Numbered from the stretch's first letter, positions 25,921 through 35,497 are shown. The stretch: DNA of 64,000 nt from Roseibium sp. HPY-6 (GCF_040530035.1 NZ_JBEWCD010000001.1:434001-498000); one strand, 5' to 3'. The notes: generated by a model from the letters alone, not told the origin. Translations and numbers: made by a program.

Positions 25921-28319
25921 CAGCGAGCCTCCGCCGTTTGTTTCGCGGCCGTCTGCGCGTTCTGCGGTTCAGGCTCCTCGTCCTGATCGGGTCTGGTCCG
26001 GATCCTGATCAGCGCCAGCACACACAACCCGGCAAGTACGACGACCGCGATCTCGCCGAGCGTATCAAAGCCGCGGAAGTCGACGAGAATGACGTTCACG
26101 ATATTGCGTCCATGCGCGATGGACCGGCTGAACTCCGTGAAGAAGTCCGAAAGCGTCCGGTCAAATGGCTGCTGAGTGATCGCCAGTAGCGTGAGCGTCA
26201 ATCCAAGACCCACGGCCACAGCAACAACCCCGGTGACAAGTCTCGCCGGCAGCGAGCGATGATCTCGCGGAGAAAGGTTCAGGCGCGTCATAACCAAGGC
26301 AAGAATGACAACGGACAGCGTCTCGACCATGAATTGCGTGAAGGAGAGATCGGGTGCGCCGAACATCATGAAGATCAGCGCAACCGCAAAGCCCTGAATA
26401 CCCAGCGAAACAATCGCCGTCAGGCGTGTCCGGGCGATCAGAACGGCGATCAGACCAAGCACCGCGATCAGCAAGATGCCCCACTCATAGAACCGGTAGT
26501 CCGGCAGCTTCGGCATCGCCGGAAAACTGCTGGTCAGGAAGCCCGGCAGCAGGACGGCGATAGCTGTGAACACGAATGTCAGCAGCATGTAGGTCTGCAT
26601 CTTCCCGGTCTGAACGAGGCGTGTCAGCCACGCGGCGAATGACACGATGCCACTGATAAACTGGTCGAACCCCTTGTCCGGGCCCCATCCGATCGCCCTG
26701 AGCACGCCGGCGATCATTTCGCGCAACCTGTCGATCTGCGTAAAGAGCGCGATGCCAAGACCGACGGTGATGAAAGACAGGATCACCGGGGCATTGAACT
26801 TTGTCGGGATCAGATGAAGATCGAGCTGCGTGAATTCACCCAGGAGCGACGACAGCGTCGGGCCCACGAAAAGCACGCCCGTCGTATGGGCGGTAAGTCC
26901 CATAATAATGCCGATCACTGAGAGCATCACCGGCCCTGCAATCAGGAGAACCGGCCCTTCATGCGCATGTTTGGACGTTTCGACCTGAGGACCAAAGAAC
27001 GGCTTTATCGCAACTGCTGCAGCGATGACCAGCATCAGCGCGTTGCCGATGACCGCGACAATCGTGATCATCACGCCAAGCTGGCCCAGGTCCTGGATAT
27101 TCGACGTGCCGTAGTAGAGAATTTCCTTGGCTATGAAGCCGATAAAGGGCGGCAGTCCGGCCATGGACAATCCGGCCAGGCATGCAGCGGCGAAGGTAAG
27201 CGGCATTGCTCCTCTGAGCCCACCGAGTTTGGTGATATCCCGGGTTCCGGCTTCGTGGTCGATCGTTCCGGCGACCATGAAGAGCGCACCCTTGAAGAGT
27301 GAATGGGCCAGCAGATAAAGAACCGCACCTTCGAGTGCCTTTTCGTGGCTTGTGCCGGTCAGCATGACAAGCAGACCGAGCGAGGCCACGGTTGTGTAGG
27401 CAAGCATCAGCTTCAAGTCTGTCTGGCGGACAGCCAGAATTGTCCCGACCAGGAGCGTCACGCCGCCAAACAACGGCAGTACCGTCGTCCAGAGTTCGGT
27501 ACCTCCAAGAAGCGGATGCATGCGCATCAAAAGATATACACCCGCTTTGACCATGGTTGCTGAGTGCAGATAGGCCGAAACGGGCGTCGGAGCTTCCATG
27601 GCGTTCGGAAGCCAGAAGTGAAACGGAAACTGCGCCGATTTCGTAAACGCGCCGCCAAGTACCAGCAGGAAAATCGGCAGATAGAGGCCGCTGTCCTTGA
27701 TGATGTCCGGCGACGACAGAAGAACAGACATCTCGATTTCGCCTGTCGTGGCGATGATCAGGATAAACCCGGCCAGCAGCACCAGCCCACCACCGCCGGT
27801 CACGACAAGCGCCTGAATGGCAGCGCGTCTCGATGCGGCGCGCAGATGGTCGAACCCGATCAGCAGGAAGGACGTGATCGACGTCAACTCCCAGAAAATA
27901 AACAGCGAAATCAGGTTGTTGCCGAGCACAAGCCCCAGCATCGCGCCCATAAAGAGGAAGAGGAACGAAAAGAACCGCCCCTGTTGCGGATGTCCCTTGA
28001 GATAGCCACCCGCATACAGAATGATGAATGTGCCGATCCCGGAAATTAAAAGCCCGAAGAGCGTTGACAGGCCGTCGACATAGACCGAAAAATTCACGCC
28101 GTAGCTCGGAGCCCACGCCTTTGCCGCGACGAATGTCTGGCCTTCGGAGACGGGACCGATGAACCCTGCGAAATGCGCGAAAATCAGGGCCGGAACAAGG
28201 GCAAGCGGCCATGCGGCGTTGTGCTTGAACCAACGCGTCAGAAACGGCGCGACCACTGCTGCGGCAAAGGGTGCCAGTACGGCGTATAAAGTAGTGTCGT
28301 CGATCACTGCGGGCGTCAT
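25920..28319 (-). CDS. mnhA: Na+/H+ antiporter subunit A (MnhA/MrpA, NuoL-like)
   Basis: 799 aa, the full length of MrpA. The N-terminal two-thirds is NuoL-like: FIFWELTSITSFLLIGFDH with the conserved Glu, KSAQFPFHFWLPNAMEAPTP with the conserved Lys and PVSAYLHSATMVKAGVYLL. The C-terminal third adds the MrpB/DUF4040-like membrane part (MMFGAPDLSFTQFMVETLSV). First gene of the operon. It forms the main ion-translocating subunit together with MnhD and probably gives Na+ or K+ efflux suited to a marine habitat. Confidence 0.95.
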   Translation of the reverse strand: MTPAVIDDTTLYAVLAPFAAAVVAPFLTRWFKHNAAWPLALVPALIFAHFAGFIGPVSEGQTFVAAKAWAPSYGVNFSVYVDGLSTLFGLLISGIGTFIILYAGGYLKGHPQQGRFFSFLFLFMGAMLGLVLGNNLISLFIFWELTSITSFLLIGFDHLRAASRRAAIQALVVTGGGGLVLLAGFILIIATTGEIEMSVLLSSPDIIKDSGLYLPIFLLVLGGAFTKSAQFPFHFWLPNAMEAPTPVSAYLHSATMVKAGVYLLMRMHPLLGGTELWTTVLPLFGGVTLLVGTILAVRQTDLKLMLAYTTVASLGLLVMLTGTSHEKALEGAVLYLLAHSLFKGALFMVAGTIDHEAGTRDITKLGGLRGAMPLTFAAACLAGLSMAGLPPFIGFIAKEILYYGTSNIQDLGQLGVMITIVAVIGNALMLVIAAAVAIKPFFGPQVETSKHAHEGPVLLIAGPVMLSVIGIIMGLTAHTTGVLFVGPTLSSLLGEFTQLDLHLIPTKFNAPVILSFITVGLGIALFTQIDRLREMIAGVLRAIGWGPDKGFDQFISGIVSFAAWLTRLVQTGKMQTYMLLTFVFTAIAVLLPGFLTSSFPAMPKLPDYRFYEWGILLIAVLGLIAVLIARTRLTAIVSLGIQGFAVALIFMMFGAPDLSFTQFMVETLSVVILALVMTRLNLSPRDHRSLPARLVTGVVAVAVGLGLTLTLLAITQQPFDRTLSDFFTEFSRSIAHGRNIVNVILVDFRGFDTLGEIAVVVLAGLCVLALIRIRTRPDQDEEPEPQNAQTAAKQTAEAR

Positions 28320-28746
28320 ACTGATCTTTCGTCACGTTTTGCGTAAAACGACCGGTGCCAAGTCGCTCGAATCAACACCTTTTCGCAGAATAATAGCGGG
28401 CCGGAAGATTTATGACATGTCTTAGGGACATGAGTGACCGTCTTCAAGGATTACCGGCATGTTTTTTCGCAAGTTATACCGTTAGCGTATGCGTAAAAGC
28501 GCTTTCACGAGAAACTTGCCCTTCACCACTGCAAAAAGTCTCAAATTCAATGATTACCGAGTGGCTTCAAGACGGGCTCCGATGTGCCGAGAATATTCAA
28601 ATTGACGGGCATCAGCGCTCTAATCCGGTTTTGCAGGGCCAGGTTCTGCCGCAAGCCACTTGATTTCAAAGTCCAAATACCGTTCAGTTTTGGTATGGCG
28701 TAGCTCTGGACGTGGCGTTGTGACCGGAATGCCGAGCGAGGCAAGT
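28320..28746. other. Intergenic region between mnhA and PAS-GGDEF gene
   Basis: 427 bases with divergent promoters expected. No gene is supported: the longest open frames lack ribosome-binding sites and overlap each other. GAGCGAGGCAAGT at 28734-28746 is the Shine-Dalgarno region for the plus-strand gene. No operator was recognised. Confidence 0.5.
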
Positions 28747-29727
28747 ATGGCGTTGGAAAGCAAAAATAAAAATTCATCCGAAATTCCTCAGCAGAAAACG
28801 CCCGAAATCGACTTTGAAGCTATCGTAAAACTAAGCAGGGACGCAGTGATACAACTGTCCCTCGACGGAACACCCCTGTTTATTTCTCCAGCTGCGGAAA
28901 AACTGTTTGGCTGGTCTGCTGAAGATCTCAAGGGTCATCTGAGTGACCTTGTTTATATCGATACGCCGGACAAAGATGCCCATGCCCTCCACCGCATACT
29001 TTCCGGGAGCGGAAATCCGGAAGACTGCCCGTCAAACGCAGAGCTGCAATTGAGATCCGCGTATGGGCCGCTCATTTGGCTCGACGTCTCGGTGCATCTG
29101 CAGCAAGACAGCAACGGCGCACCTTGCAATTTCACGATTTTTTGCCGGAGCATTGCAAAGCAGCGCGAGCTGGAAAGCTTGCTTGAGGCGGCTTCACAGA
29201 GCGACCCGTTGACAGGGCTCTACAATCGTCGCGCCTTCGAAGACAATCTGAAACGCGAATGGGCCATCGCACTTCGGGAGAAGACGCACACCAGCCTGAT
29301 TAAGGTCACGTTGGACCGTTTTGAAGCGTTGACGGAAAACTTCGGACCGGGCGCCGCGGAGGACTGCCTCACCAAAGTTGCCGCCATGCTGAAGGAAACC
29401 GCCAGGCGACCGGCGGATATCGCCGCCAGAACCGCTTCGTCCGAGTTTTCGCTTCTACTGCCAAGGACCCACGAGATGGGAGCTGAAACCATCAGCGCCT
29501 ATATCCATATCGCCATTCAGGATCTTGGGATCCCGAACCCCGACAACGCGTCAGGCGGCGACGGCATTGTCACTGCTTCGGTCGGGGCGGTCTGCGCGGT
29601 TGCTGAACAAACCGGCGTATCGGAGAGTTCTGAGTTTTTGCTGTCTGCCGCCGAGAGCTGCGTTTTCCAGGCCCGGCAGGAAGGTGGCAACAGGGTGAAA
29701 ACGGTTATGAAGACCCTGACGCGCTGA
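28747..29727 (+). CDS. PAS-GGDEF domain protein with degenerate GGDEF motif
   Basis: 326 aa from the ATG at 28747 (GAGG six bases upstream). A PAS domain spans about residues 20-140 (VIQLSLDGTPLFISPAAEKL, FGWSAEDLKGH). The GGDEF-type domain follows with SDPLTGLYNRRAFEDNL at its start. The active-site loop reads RTASSEFSLLL, so GGDEF has become ASSEF. Both metal/substrate glycines and the catalytic acidic third residue are replaced. It should not make cyclic di-GMP; it may bind nucleotide or act as a sensor. The late GGNRVK motif is kept. No EAL domain is present. Confidence 0.85.
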   Translation: MALESKNKNSSEIPQQKTPEIDFEAIVKLSRDAVIQLSLDGTPLFISPAAEKLFGWSAEDLKGHLSDLVYIDTPDKDAHALHRILSGSGNPEDCPSNAELQLRSAYGPLIWLDVSVHLQQDSNGAPCNFTIFCRSIAKQRELESLLEAASQSDPLTGLYNRRAFEDNLKREWAIALREKTHTSLIKVTLDRFEALTENFGPGAAEDCLTKVAAMLKETARRPADIAARTASSEFSLLLPRTHEMGAETISAYIHIAIQDLGIPNPDNASGGDGIVTASVGAVCAVAEQTGVSESSEFLLSAAESCVFQARQEGGNRVKTVMKTLTR

Positions 29728-29808
29728 CACACTGGTGATCAACCCCAGCTTGAGCTTGTACCGAAACACTCTATCTTTTCGCGGGAAAAAGAAATCAGGA
29801 AGTTCACG

Positions 29809-30267
29809 ATGAGCGATCAAATCACCCAAATGGACGACGAAACGCCCAAGGTGAAAAAGACAACAGCCGAGTGGATGAGCCAGCTGACGGCTGAGCAATT
29901 CTATGTCACCCGTCAGTCCGGTACGGAGCGCCCCTTTACTGGCCCGCATTGGGACAACAAGCTCGTCGGCCGATATGACTGCGTCTGCTGTGATGCGCCG
30001 CTCTTCATGTCGGACACGAAGTTTGACGCCGGGTGTGGCTGGCCGAGCTTCTTTGAATCGGTCCATCCAAACGCAATCCGGGAGCTGGAGGACAAGTCTC
30101 ACGGCATGATCCGCACTGAAATCCGGTGCCGTCAATGTGATGCTCATCTTGGCCATGTGTTCCCGGACGGCCCGGCTCCCACGGGATTGCGCTACTGCCT
30201 GAACGGTCATGCGATGAATTTCGTTCATGGAGGCCGGCCACCGGCAAAGCAGAACGAAAACAGCTGA
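29809..30267 (+). CDS. msrB: Peptide-methionine (R)-S-oxide reductase MsrB
   Basis: 152 aa. Zn-binding CxxC pairs (CVCC and CRQC), the core [24 protein letters not shown] and the catalytic Cys130 in GLRYCLNG identify MsrB. It reduces methionine-R-sulfoxide in proteins, with thioredoxin as electron donor. No signal peptide is seen, so it is cytoplasmic. AGGAAG precedes the ATG. It could pair functionally with the MsrQ-like protein at the window start only in a loose sense, since that protein serves a periplasmic system. Confidence 0.93.
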   Translation: MSDQITQMDDETPKVKKTTAEWMSQLTAEQFYVTRQSGTERPFTGPHWDNKLVGRYDCVCCDAPLFMSDTKFDAGCGWPSFFESVHPNAIRELEDKSHGMIRTEIRCRQCDAHLGHVFPDGPAPTGLRYCLNGHAMNFVHGGRPPAKQNENS

Positions 30268-30349
30268 TCGGGAGCCATCGGGATTCTCGGTTCGGCCAGA
30301 TGCCTTCCGGCCGGAAAATCAAGCTCAGTCCGAAAGCGATAGCGGCGGC

Positions 30350-30736
30350 TCACCCGGTAAAAAGGGCTGCAACAATCATCAGGTTGCCGGCAAGTCCGGC
30401 GCCATAAGCGATTGATCGTGGTCCGGGAATACCGGACATATAGGACGGGATATACGCCAGACGCGCCCAGAAAAAGACTTGAGCACCGAGGATGGCCAGA
30501 CCCGCATTCGCGTTGGGCACCACATAGACAAGAAGCGCCGGCACCAGAAACAGCGGCATGTTTTCCTTGAGATTTAGGAGCGCCCGATCTGCCCGAGCCG
30601 AGAGTTTTCCTTTTTCGGGCAGTCCATCTCTGCCGCCCGCCAAACGCAGCAGCCCAACGCTTGGAACGTACAAAATTGCAGTGAAGTAGATCTGGCACAG
30701 ATAAAGGACCAGAACGGCGAGGATCCATGTAGTCAT
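30350..30736 (-). CDS. MAPEG family membrane protein
   Basis: 128 aa with four predicted membrane helices. NLKENMPLFLVPALLVYVV and the FFWARLAYIPSYM segment match the bacterial MAPEG family (membrane-associated proteins in eicosanoid and glutathione metabolism). Bacterial members may have glutathione transferase activity, but the role is unknown. It is divergent from the XRE regulator gene, with 107 bases between the starts. Confidence 0.85.
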   Translation of the reverse strand: MTTWILAVLVLYLCQIYFTAILYVPSVGLLRLAGGRDGLPEKGKLSARADRALLNLKENMPLFLVPALLVYVVPNANAGLAILGAQVFFWARLAYIPSYMSGIPGPRSIAYGAGLAGNLMIVAALFTG

Positions 30737-30843
30737 CGATTGCTCCAGCGTTCGTGTGTTGAATGAACGTCACCGGCAGCCTAAGTTTTTCGGCAACAGC
30801 AGCAATTCCCTTGCAGGGAATAGAAAATCAGCACGGATCGCCC

Positions 30844-31650
30844 ATGAACGCATACGGCTCGGCATTCGGAAAATCTTTGAAATCACTTCGAGCCGAGCGC
30901 GGGCTTAGTCAGGCGGACCTGGCTGGTCGCATCGGGTCGACCCAACGCCATATTTCCTTCCTTGAAACCGGCAGGGCGCAACCCAGCCGTTTTATGCTGC
31001 AACGGATTGAACGGGAACTGGCGCTGCCCGTCAGCAGAAGTCAGGTGCTTTATGAGACGGCCGGTTTTGCTGGCCCCTACAAATACCGGGCGGAGGACTC
31101 GCGTGACGTTCAGGACGCATTGAACCTTATTGAAACGCGTCTTCTGGCCAACTGGCCCTTCCCGGCTTTCGTGCTCGACAAACGCTGGACGATCCTGCGC
31201 AGCAATGGTCCGGGACGGATATTCGTGGCAGGCATCATCGGTCCGCAAAACGAACCTGCGAACCTGTTTCGGATCTTTCTGTCACAGGCGTTCCGTGAGC
31301 GCATCCTCAACTGGAAGGAAGCAGCTCCAATCTTCGCTGCCAGGCTCTACCGGGAAGCGGCGCACGATCCGGACCTCGCCGACCTGCTCGAACAGGCCCA
31401 TAGCAGTGGAATACTCGACGGATTGGACGAAACCTTCCGTGAGGACGTACCCGTCTTTGTCCCTGTCGAGGTCCTCGGGCCGGACGGAAAGCGGTTGAGG
31501 CTCACTTCATTGCTTGGACAGCTCGCTTCCGTTCAAGATGCGGTTGTTGAAGGAATGACCATCGAACTCATGGTGCCAATGGACGCTGAAACCGAAGACT
31601 GCCTTCACGCAGCTTCCAGATTGTCTCCCGATATGAACGCTGCGGAATAG
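30844..31650 (+). CDS. XRE family regulator with MmyB-like ligand domain
   Basis: 268 aa from the ATG at 30844. The N-terminal helix-turn-helix is FGKSLKSLRAERGLSQADLA plus RHISFLETGRAQPSRFML. The C-terminal half (about residues 95-265) resembles the MmyB-like PAS-fold domain: WPFPAFVLDKRWTILRSNGP, and AHDPDLADLLEQ later. Such regulators bind a small, often fatty, ligand. It is probably the regulator of the divergent MAPEG gene (inference from position). Confidence 0.87.
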   Translation: MNAYGSAFGKSLKSLRAERGLSQADLAGRIGSTQRHISFLETGRAQPSRFMLQRIERELALPVSRSQVLYETAGFAGPYKYRAEDSRDVQDALNLIETRLLANWPFPAFVLDKRWTILRSNGPGRIFVAGIIGPQNEPANLFRIFLSQAFRERILNWKEAAPIFAARLYREAAHDPDLADLLEQAHSSGILDGLDETFREDVPVFVPVEVLGPDGKRLRLTSLLGQLASVQDAVVEGMTIELMVPMDAETEDCLHAASRLSPDMNAAE

Positions 31651-31659
31651 GAAACAGCC

Positions 31660-32553
31660 TTGCAAGCACAATCAGTCTTTCACGTTTGCCTCGTTTTAGT
31701 GTTTGCGCTGCTTGCACCTCCGGCAGCGGCGGCAGACGTGCCCGACAAAGTTTGGGCCGGTGGTCGCGCGCAGCCCGACGGCGGTCTGCCTGACGGAAGT
31801 TTTGCTGTTTACAAGCCAGGCAAGCCTGACGCGGTGGCTGCCTGGTACGGCTCACCGACCCGAAGATATGGGCACGGTATTCTGGGTGACGCGATTGAAG
31901 CGGGATCCCTTCATGTCGCGACCCGCAATGGCGACACCTACACACTGACATTGCCGGACAGCGAAGTTTTTGAAGACCGGACACCGCGGATCGTTGACCT
32001 CGACAACGATGGCCGTTTCGAAGTGGTCACAATCCGTGCGTATTTGAACGCCGGCGCGAGTGTTGCGCTTTTCGGACTTCGAGGTGGTAAACTGGTTGAG
32101 CTCGCCTCAACGCCAGCGATCGGAACCCCGAACCGATGGCTCAATATTGCCGGTATTGCCGACTACGCTGGCCGCGGCAAACCGCAAATAGCTTACGTGG
32201 AAACGCCCCATATCGGCGGAACGCTGCACTTCGTTGAATGGCGCGGAAACAGACTTGCGCCAGTAGCCTCGATCCGGGGATTTTCAAATCACAGGATCGG
32301 CGCGCGCGAACAGGAACTGACAGCCGATATCGACTATGACGGTAACGGACGCCCCGACATCGCTGTCCCGGCAAACAATCGCGCTAAGCTTCGGATCATC
32401 GGTATTCGAGAGGGTCGCGCTGTCGAGTTACATGCGGAAACATTCCCTGCCGCGATCAAGACAAGTAAACGGCCTGCTCCCGGCTCGAATGCGAAGTGTG
32501 TTCAAATGGTCCTTGAGACCGGCAAGTCAGTCGAGGTCTGCGCCGGAACCTGA
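31660..32553 (+). CDS. Secreted FG-GAP/VCBS repeat-like protein
   Basis: 297 aa starting at TTG with GGAAAC nearby. The signal peptide ends LAPPAAAAD. Asp-rich calcium-loop-like segments DLDNDGRFEVVT and DIDYDGNGRPDIAVP occur about 100 residues apart, as in FG-GAP/VCBS beta-propeller proteins. It is probably an exported small propeller of unknown function. It lies nine bases after the XRE gene, so it may be cotranscribed with it, and it is convergent with the HxlR gene. Confidence 0.75.
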   Translation: MQAQSVFHVCLVLVFALLAPPAAAADVPDKVWAGGRAQPDGGLPDGSFAVYKPGKPDAVAAWYGSPTRRYGHGILGDAIEAGSLHVATRNGDTYTLTLPDSEVFEDRTPRIVDLDNDGRFEVVTIRAYLNAGASVALFGLRGGKLVELASTPAIGTPNRWLNIAGIADYAGRGKPQIAYVETPHIGGTLHFVEWRGNRLAPVASIRGFSNHRIGAREQELTADIDYDGNGRPDIAVPANNRAKLRIIGIREGRAVELHAETFPAAIKTSKRPAPGSNAKCVQMVLETGKSVEVCAGT

Positions 32554-32572
32554 TCCTGGCTCGTGGCCGGGG

Positions 32573-33028
32573 TCAATTTTTCATGGGCGCGTCGGAATCT
32601 TTCCTTGAAGCGAGAATGCGCCCGATATTCACTTCGATCCAATCGGCGATTTGCCGGACCTGAAGGGCAACCTCACGCCCAATAGGTGTCAGGCTGTAGT
32701 CCACATGCGGTGGCACGACCGGACGCGAAAACCGGCTGACAAATCCGTCTGCCTCCAGTGTTTGCAGGGTTTGCGACAGCATCTTTTCGCTGACGCCTCC
32801 TACCGTTCGCCGAAGTTCGGAAAACCGGTGGTCGCGATCCAGCAGCGCGATGAGAACCAGCACGCCCCAGCGGCTCGTCAAATGTTTCAGGATTTCGCGT
32901 GAAGGGCAATTCTGATTGAAGAGCTCACCACGCCGCATCATCTCCGACAGTGCAACACCCTGCCCGGCTGCGGCATCTCGTGATTGCGAGCAGCTAGTCG
33001 TCCGGCCGGACTCACTTTTTTCACTCAT
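32573..33028 (-). CDS. HxlR family regulator, YtfH/QorR-like
   Basis: 151 aa from the ATG at 33028 (a TTG three codons earlier is the alternative). The HxlR winged-helix core is NCPSREILKHLTSRWGVLVL followed by FSELRRTVGGVSEKMLSQTL and YSLTPIGREV. Cys in the NCPSR position matches the redox-sensing cysteine of QorR/YodB-type members. It is divergent from the QorB gene as in E. coli ytfH-ytfG, and a clear inverted repeat lies between them. It probably represses qorB and itself until a quinone or diamide-like stress. Confidence 0.9.
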   Translation of the reverse strand: MSEKSESGRTTSCSQSRDAAAGQGVALSEMMRRGELFNQNCPSREILKHLTSRWGVLVLIALLDRDHRFSELRRTVGGVSEKMLSQTLQTLEADGFVSRFSRPVVPPHVDYSLTPIGREVALQVRQIADWIEVNIGRILASRKDSDAPMKN

Positions 33029-33051
33029 GACCGTCAAATCCCAAAACTAAC

Positions 33052-33075
33052 CTTTTTGTATGTACTAACAAAAAG
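33052..33075. promoter_or_regulatory. Inverted-repeat operator for the HxlR regulator
   Basis: CTTTTTGT (33052-33059) and ACAAAAAG (33068-33075) are perfect arms around an 8-base spacer. Partial symmetry extends outward (AAC.../...AGTT). It lies midway between the divergent HxlR and qorB starts, which suits control of both. Confidence 0.75.
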
Positions 33076-33141
33076 TAAGTTACGGGTCTACATGGACTGC
33101 ATTCGAGCACGATATCCCGAGACGAAATGAGGAGAATTGTC

Positions 33142-34008
33142 ATGATTGCAGTTACGGGCGCCAACGGTCAGTTGGGACGGCTGGTTTTGGAACACCTGTC
33201 GAACATCACTGACATGCCGGTCAGGGCACTGGTGCGCTCACCGGAAAAGGCACAGGATCTTGCTTCCGATAAGGTCACACTTGCCAGGTTCGACTATGAT
33301 GACCCGGAGAGCCTTCCGGCCGCGCTGGAAGGCGTGTCCCGGTTGTTGCTGATATCTGGTTCTGAGGTCGGCAAGCGTGTCGCGCAGCACAACGCCGTCA
33401 TTGAGGCTGCGAAGAGTGCGGGCGTTAGCTTCATAACATACACAAGCCTCTTGAATGTCCCGCATTCGACTCTCGTACTGGGCGCCGAACACATCGAGAC
33501 AGAAAAAATGCTCTCCGAGAGCGGCATCCCGCACGCCATTCTGCGAAACGGGTGGTACGTGGAAAACTATGCCGGAACTGTTGCCGCCGCACTTGAACAT
33601 GGTGCCGTGGTCGGGGCAAGCGGTGACGGCAAAACGTCCATAGCCGGTCGTGACGATTACGCAGAAGCGGCCGCCCGCATTGTCTCCGGCGACGACCTTT
33701 CGACCCGAGCACTGGAACTTGCAGGCGACCAGGCGATCAGCCTCGCCGATATTGCCGAGGAGATCTCGCGGCAAGCCGGCAGACACATCCCTTCTCAGAA
33801 CCTGGCAGAGGAAGACTACGCGGGCGTGCTGACCGGGGCAGGATTGCCCGAAGGGATTGCAAAGGCGATAGCGGACGCCGACCGCGGCGCCGCTCAAGGC
33901 GAACTCTTCAACAGCTCGTCAGCACTGAACGGCATCATCAGCCGCCCGACAAGAACACTGGCGGATCTTGTCAGTGAAATCCTGGGCGGCTCCAAAGCCA
34001 CCGGCTGA
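33142..34008 (+). CDS. qorB: NAD(P)H:quinone oxidoreductase 2, QorB (YtfG)
   Basis: 288 aa from the ATG at 33142, with GAGGAGAATTGTC upstream. It has an NmrA-like Rossmann fold, with MIAVTGANGQLGRLVLEHL binding NADPH. It resembles E. coli YtfG closely along its length, including AEHIETEKMLSESGIPHAIL and RNGWYVENYAG. It reduces quinones and so limits redox cycling. It is divergent from the HxlR regulator and downstream of its operator. Confidence 0.92.
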   Translation: MIAVTGANGQLGRLVLEHLSNITDMPVRALVRSPEKAQDLASDKVTLARFDYDDPESLPAALEGVSRLLLISGSEVGKRVAQHNAVIEAAKSAGVSFITYTSLLNVPHSTLVLGAEHIETEKMLSESGIPHAILRNGWYVENYAGTVAAALEHGAVVGASGDGKTSIAGRDDYAEAAARIVSGDDLSTRALELAGDQAISLADIAEEISRQAGRHIPSQNLAEEDYAGVLTGAGLPEGIAKAIADADRGAAQGELFNSSSALNGIISRPTRTLADLVSEILGGSKATG

Positions 34009-34022
34009 GCATAGCCGTAAAC

Positions 34023-34051
34023 GGGTTTCGGAGGCGCTCCTTCCGGAACCC
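34023..34051 (+). terminator. Possible hairpin terminator after qorB
   Basis: GGGTTTCGGAGG and CCTTCCGGAACCC form a long, nearly perfect stem 15 bases after the stop. No T-tract follows, so termination is uncertain. Confidence 0.35.
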
Positions 34052-34146
34052 ATTCAAGAAACTGCTTAATCACTTCAAGGATATTTGTTGGCCCGGATTT
34101 GCTGAACCTGATAGGCAGAATTCAGCACTCCGACCGAAAGCCGACC

Positions 34147-35376
34147 ATGTCCCAAACGGATACTCCCGATCTTTACGCTCAGGATGGCCCCTACGCCTGG
34201 TTCCGGCTGGCAATTTCAATCCTGCTCAGCACCATCGGCGGTGCGGGTATGTGGGTGGTCGTCATCGTGCTGCCGGATGTACAGACGGATTTCGGCGTCG
34301 ACAGGGCCGGCGCTTCCCTGCCCTACACAGCAACAATGGCGGGCTTTGCCATCGGCAATTTCATCCTGGGTCGCTTTGTCGACAGATACGGCATTGTCCC
34401 GCCGGTCATTGCCTCCGCGCTTTTCCTGGCAGCAGGATTTTCGCTCGCCGCACTTAGCCAGAACATTTTGCTCTTCACGGTCGCACAGGGACTGTTGATC
34501 GGTCTGGGTACGTCCGCAACGTTCGGTCCGCTTGTGGCCGACATTTCGCATTGGTTCCTGAAACGCCGCGGTCTCGCAGTCGCGTGTGCCGCATCCGGCA
34601 ACTATCTTGCAGGTGTGCTGTGGCCGTCCTTCATTCAGTGGAACCTTCAGAGCGCGGACTGGCGGGAAACCTATTTTGTCATTGCCGCCGTTTGCTTGGT
34701 CACGATGGTTCCGCTTGCATTGCTGCTCCGGCGGCGCCCACCTGAAGCAGCATTGGCGATCGATACGGCATCGCAGAGGTTCGGACAACACACAACCGGG
34801 TTGTCACCAACAGCGCTTCAGGCCCTGCTGATCATTGCCGGACTGAGTTGTTGCGTGGCGATGTCGATGCCGCAGGTTCATATCGTGGCGTATTGCGTCG
34901 ACCTTGGATACGGCGTCGCACCAGGGGCGGACATGATCGCTCTGATGACCGGAATGGGCGTGATCAGCCGCCTCGTCTCCGGCGTCCTGGCCGACAAGAT
35001 TGGCGGGGTGAGAACACTCCTGATTGGATCCGTACTGCAGTGCGCAGCGCTGTTTCTCTATATTCCGTTCAACGGCCTTGCCTCGCTTTATCTGGTTTCC
35101 CTGATTTTCGGCCTGTCGCAGGGCGGCATCGTTCCGAGCTATGCGGTTATCGTGCGGGAATATCTTCCTGCGCGCGAAGCCGGACAGCGCGTTGGCCTCG
35201 TGATGATGTCGACAATCCTCGGAATGGCACTCGGCGGCTGGATGTCCGGCCTGATCTACGATCTGACAGGGTCCTACCAGGCTGCCTTCTTGAACGGAAT
35301 TGCCTGGAACTTCCTCAACATGGCGATCATGCTATTCATTCTGTTCAGAGGCCGCGCGCGGCTCGCCATGTCCTGA
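34147..35376 (+). CDS. MFS transporter (monocarboxylate/oxalate-formate-like branch)
   Basis: 409 aa from the ATG at 34147, with GAAAG upstream. Twelve membrane segments. The loop 2-3 motif reads GRFVDRYGIVPP, and its repeat in the second half reads SGVLADKIGGVRTLL. WFLKRRGLAVACAASGNYLA before helix 5 is typical of the MCT/OFA-like MFS branch. The substrate is unknown, probably a small organic acid. It is encoded alone after qorB. Confidence 0.85.
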   Translation: MSQTDTPDLYAQDGPYAWFRLAISILLSTIGGAGMWVVVIVLPDVQTDFGVDRAGASLPYTATMAGFAIGNFILGRFVDRYGIVPPVIASALFLAAGFSLAALSQNILLFTVAQGLLIGLGTSATFGPLVADISHWFLKRRGLAVACAASGNYLAGVLWPSFIQWNLQSADWRETYFVIAAVCLVTMVPLALLLRRRPPEAALAIDTASQRFGQHTTGLSPTALQALLIIAGLSCCVAMSMPQVHIVAYCVDLGYGVAPGADMIALMTGMGVISRLVSGVLADKIGGVRTLLIGSVLQCAALFLYIPFNGLASLYLVSLIFGLSQGGIVPSYAVIVREYLPAREAGQRVGLVMMSTILGMALGGWMSGLIYDLTGSYQAAFLNGIAWNFLNMAIMLFILFRGRARLAMS

Positions 35377-35497
35377 CTGGGCAATCCTCTGCCTGAAAAG
35401 CTCGGCCTGAAAATGCGCACTATCTGCACATGACCTCCACCGGGAACGCAGGCATTCAGGATCTTCTCCACGTGTCGATCAGGCACTGAGGATATTC

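Noticed and set aside
26959..28335. 458-codon minus-strand frame
   Set aside because: Out-of-frame shadow of mnhA; Arg/Cys-rich with no membrane helices.
28412..28663. 83-codon plus-strand frame upstream of the PAS-GGDEF gene
   Set aside because: No Shine-Dalgarno, overlaps an opposite frame, no recognisable sequence.
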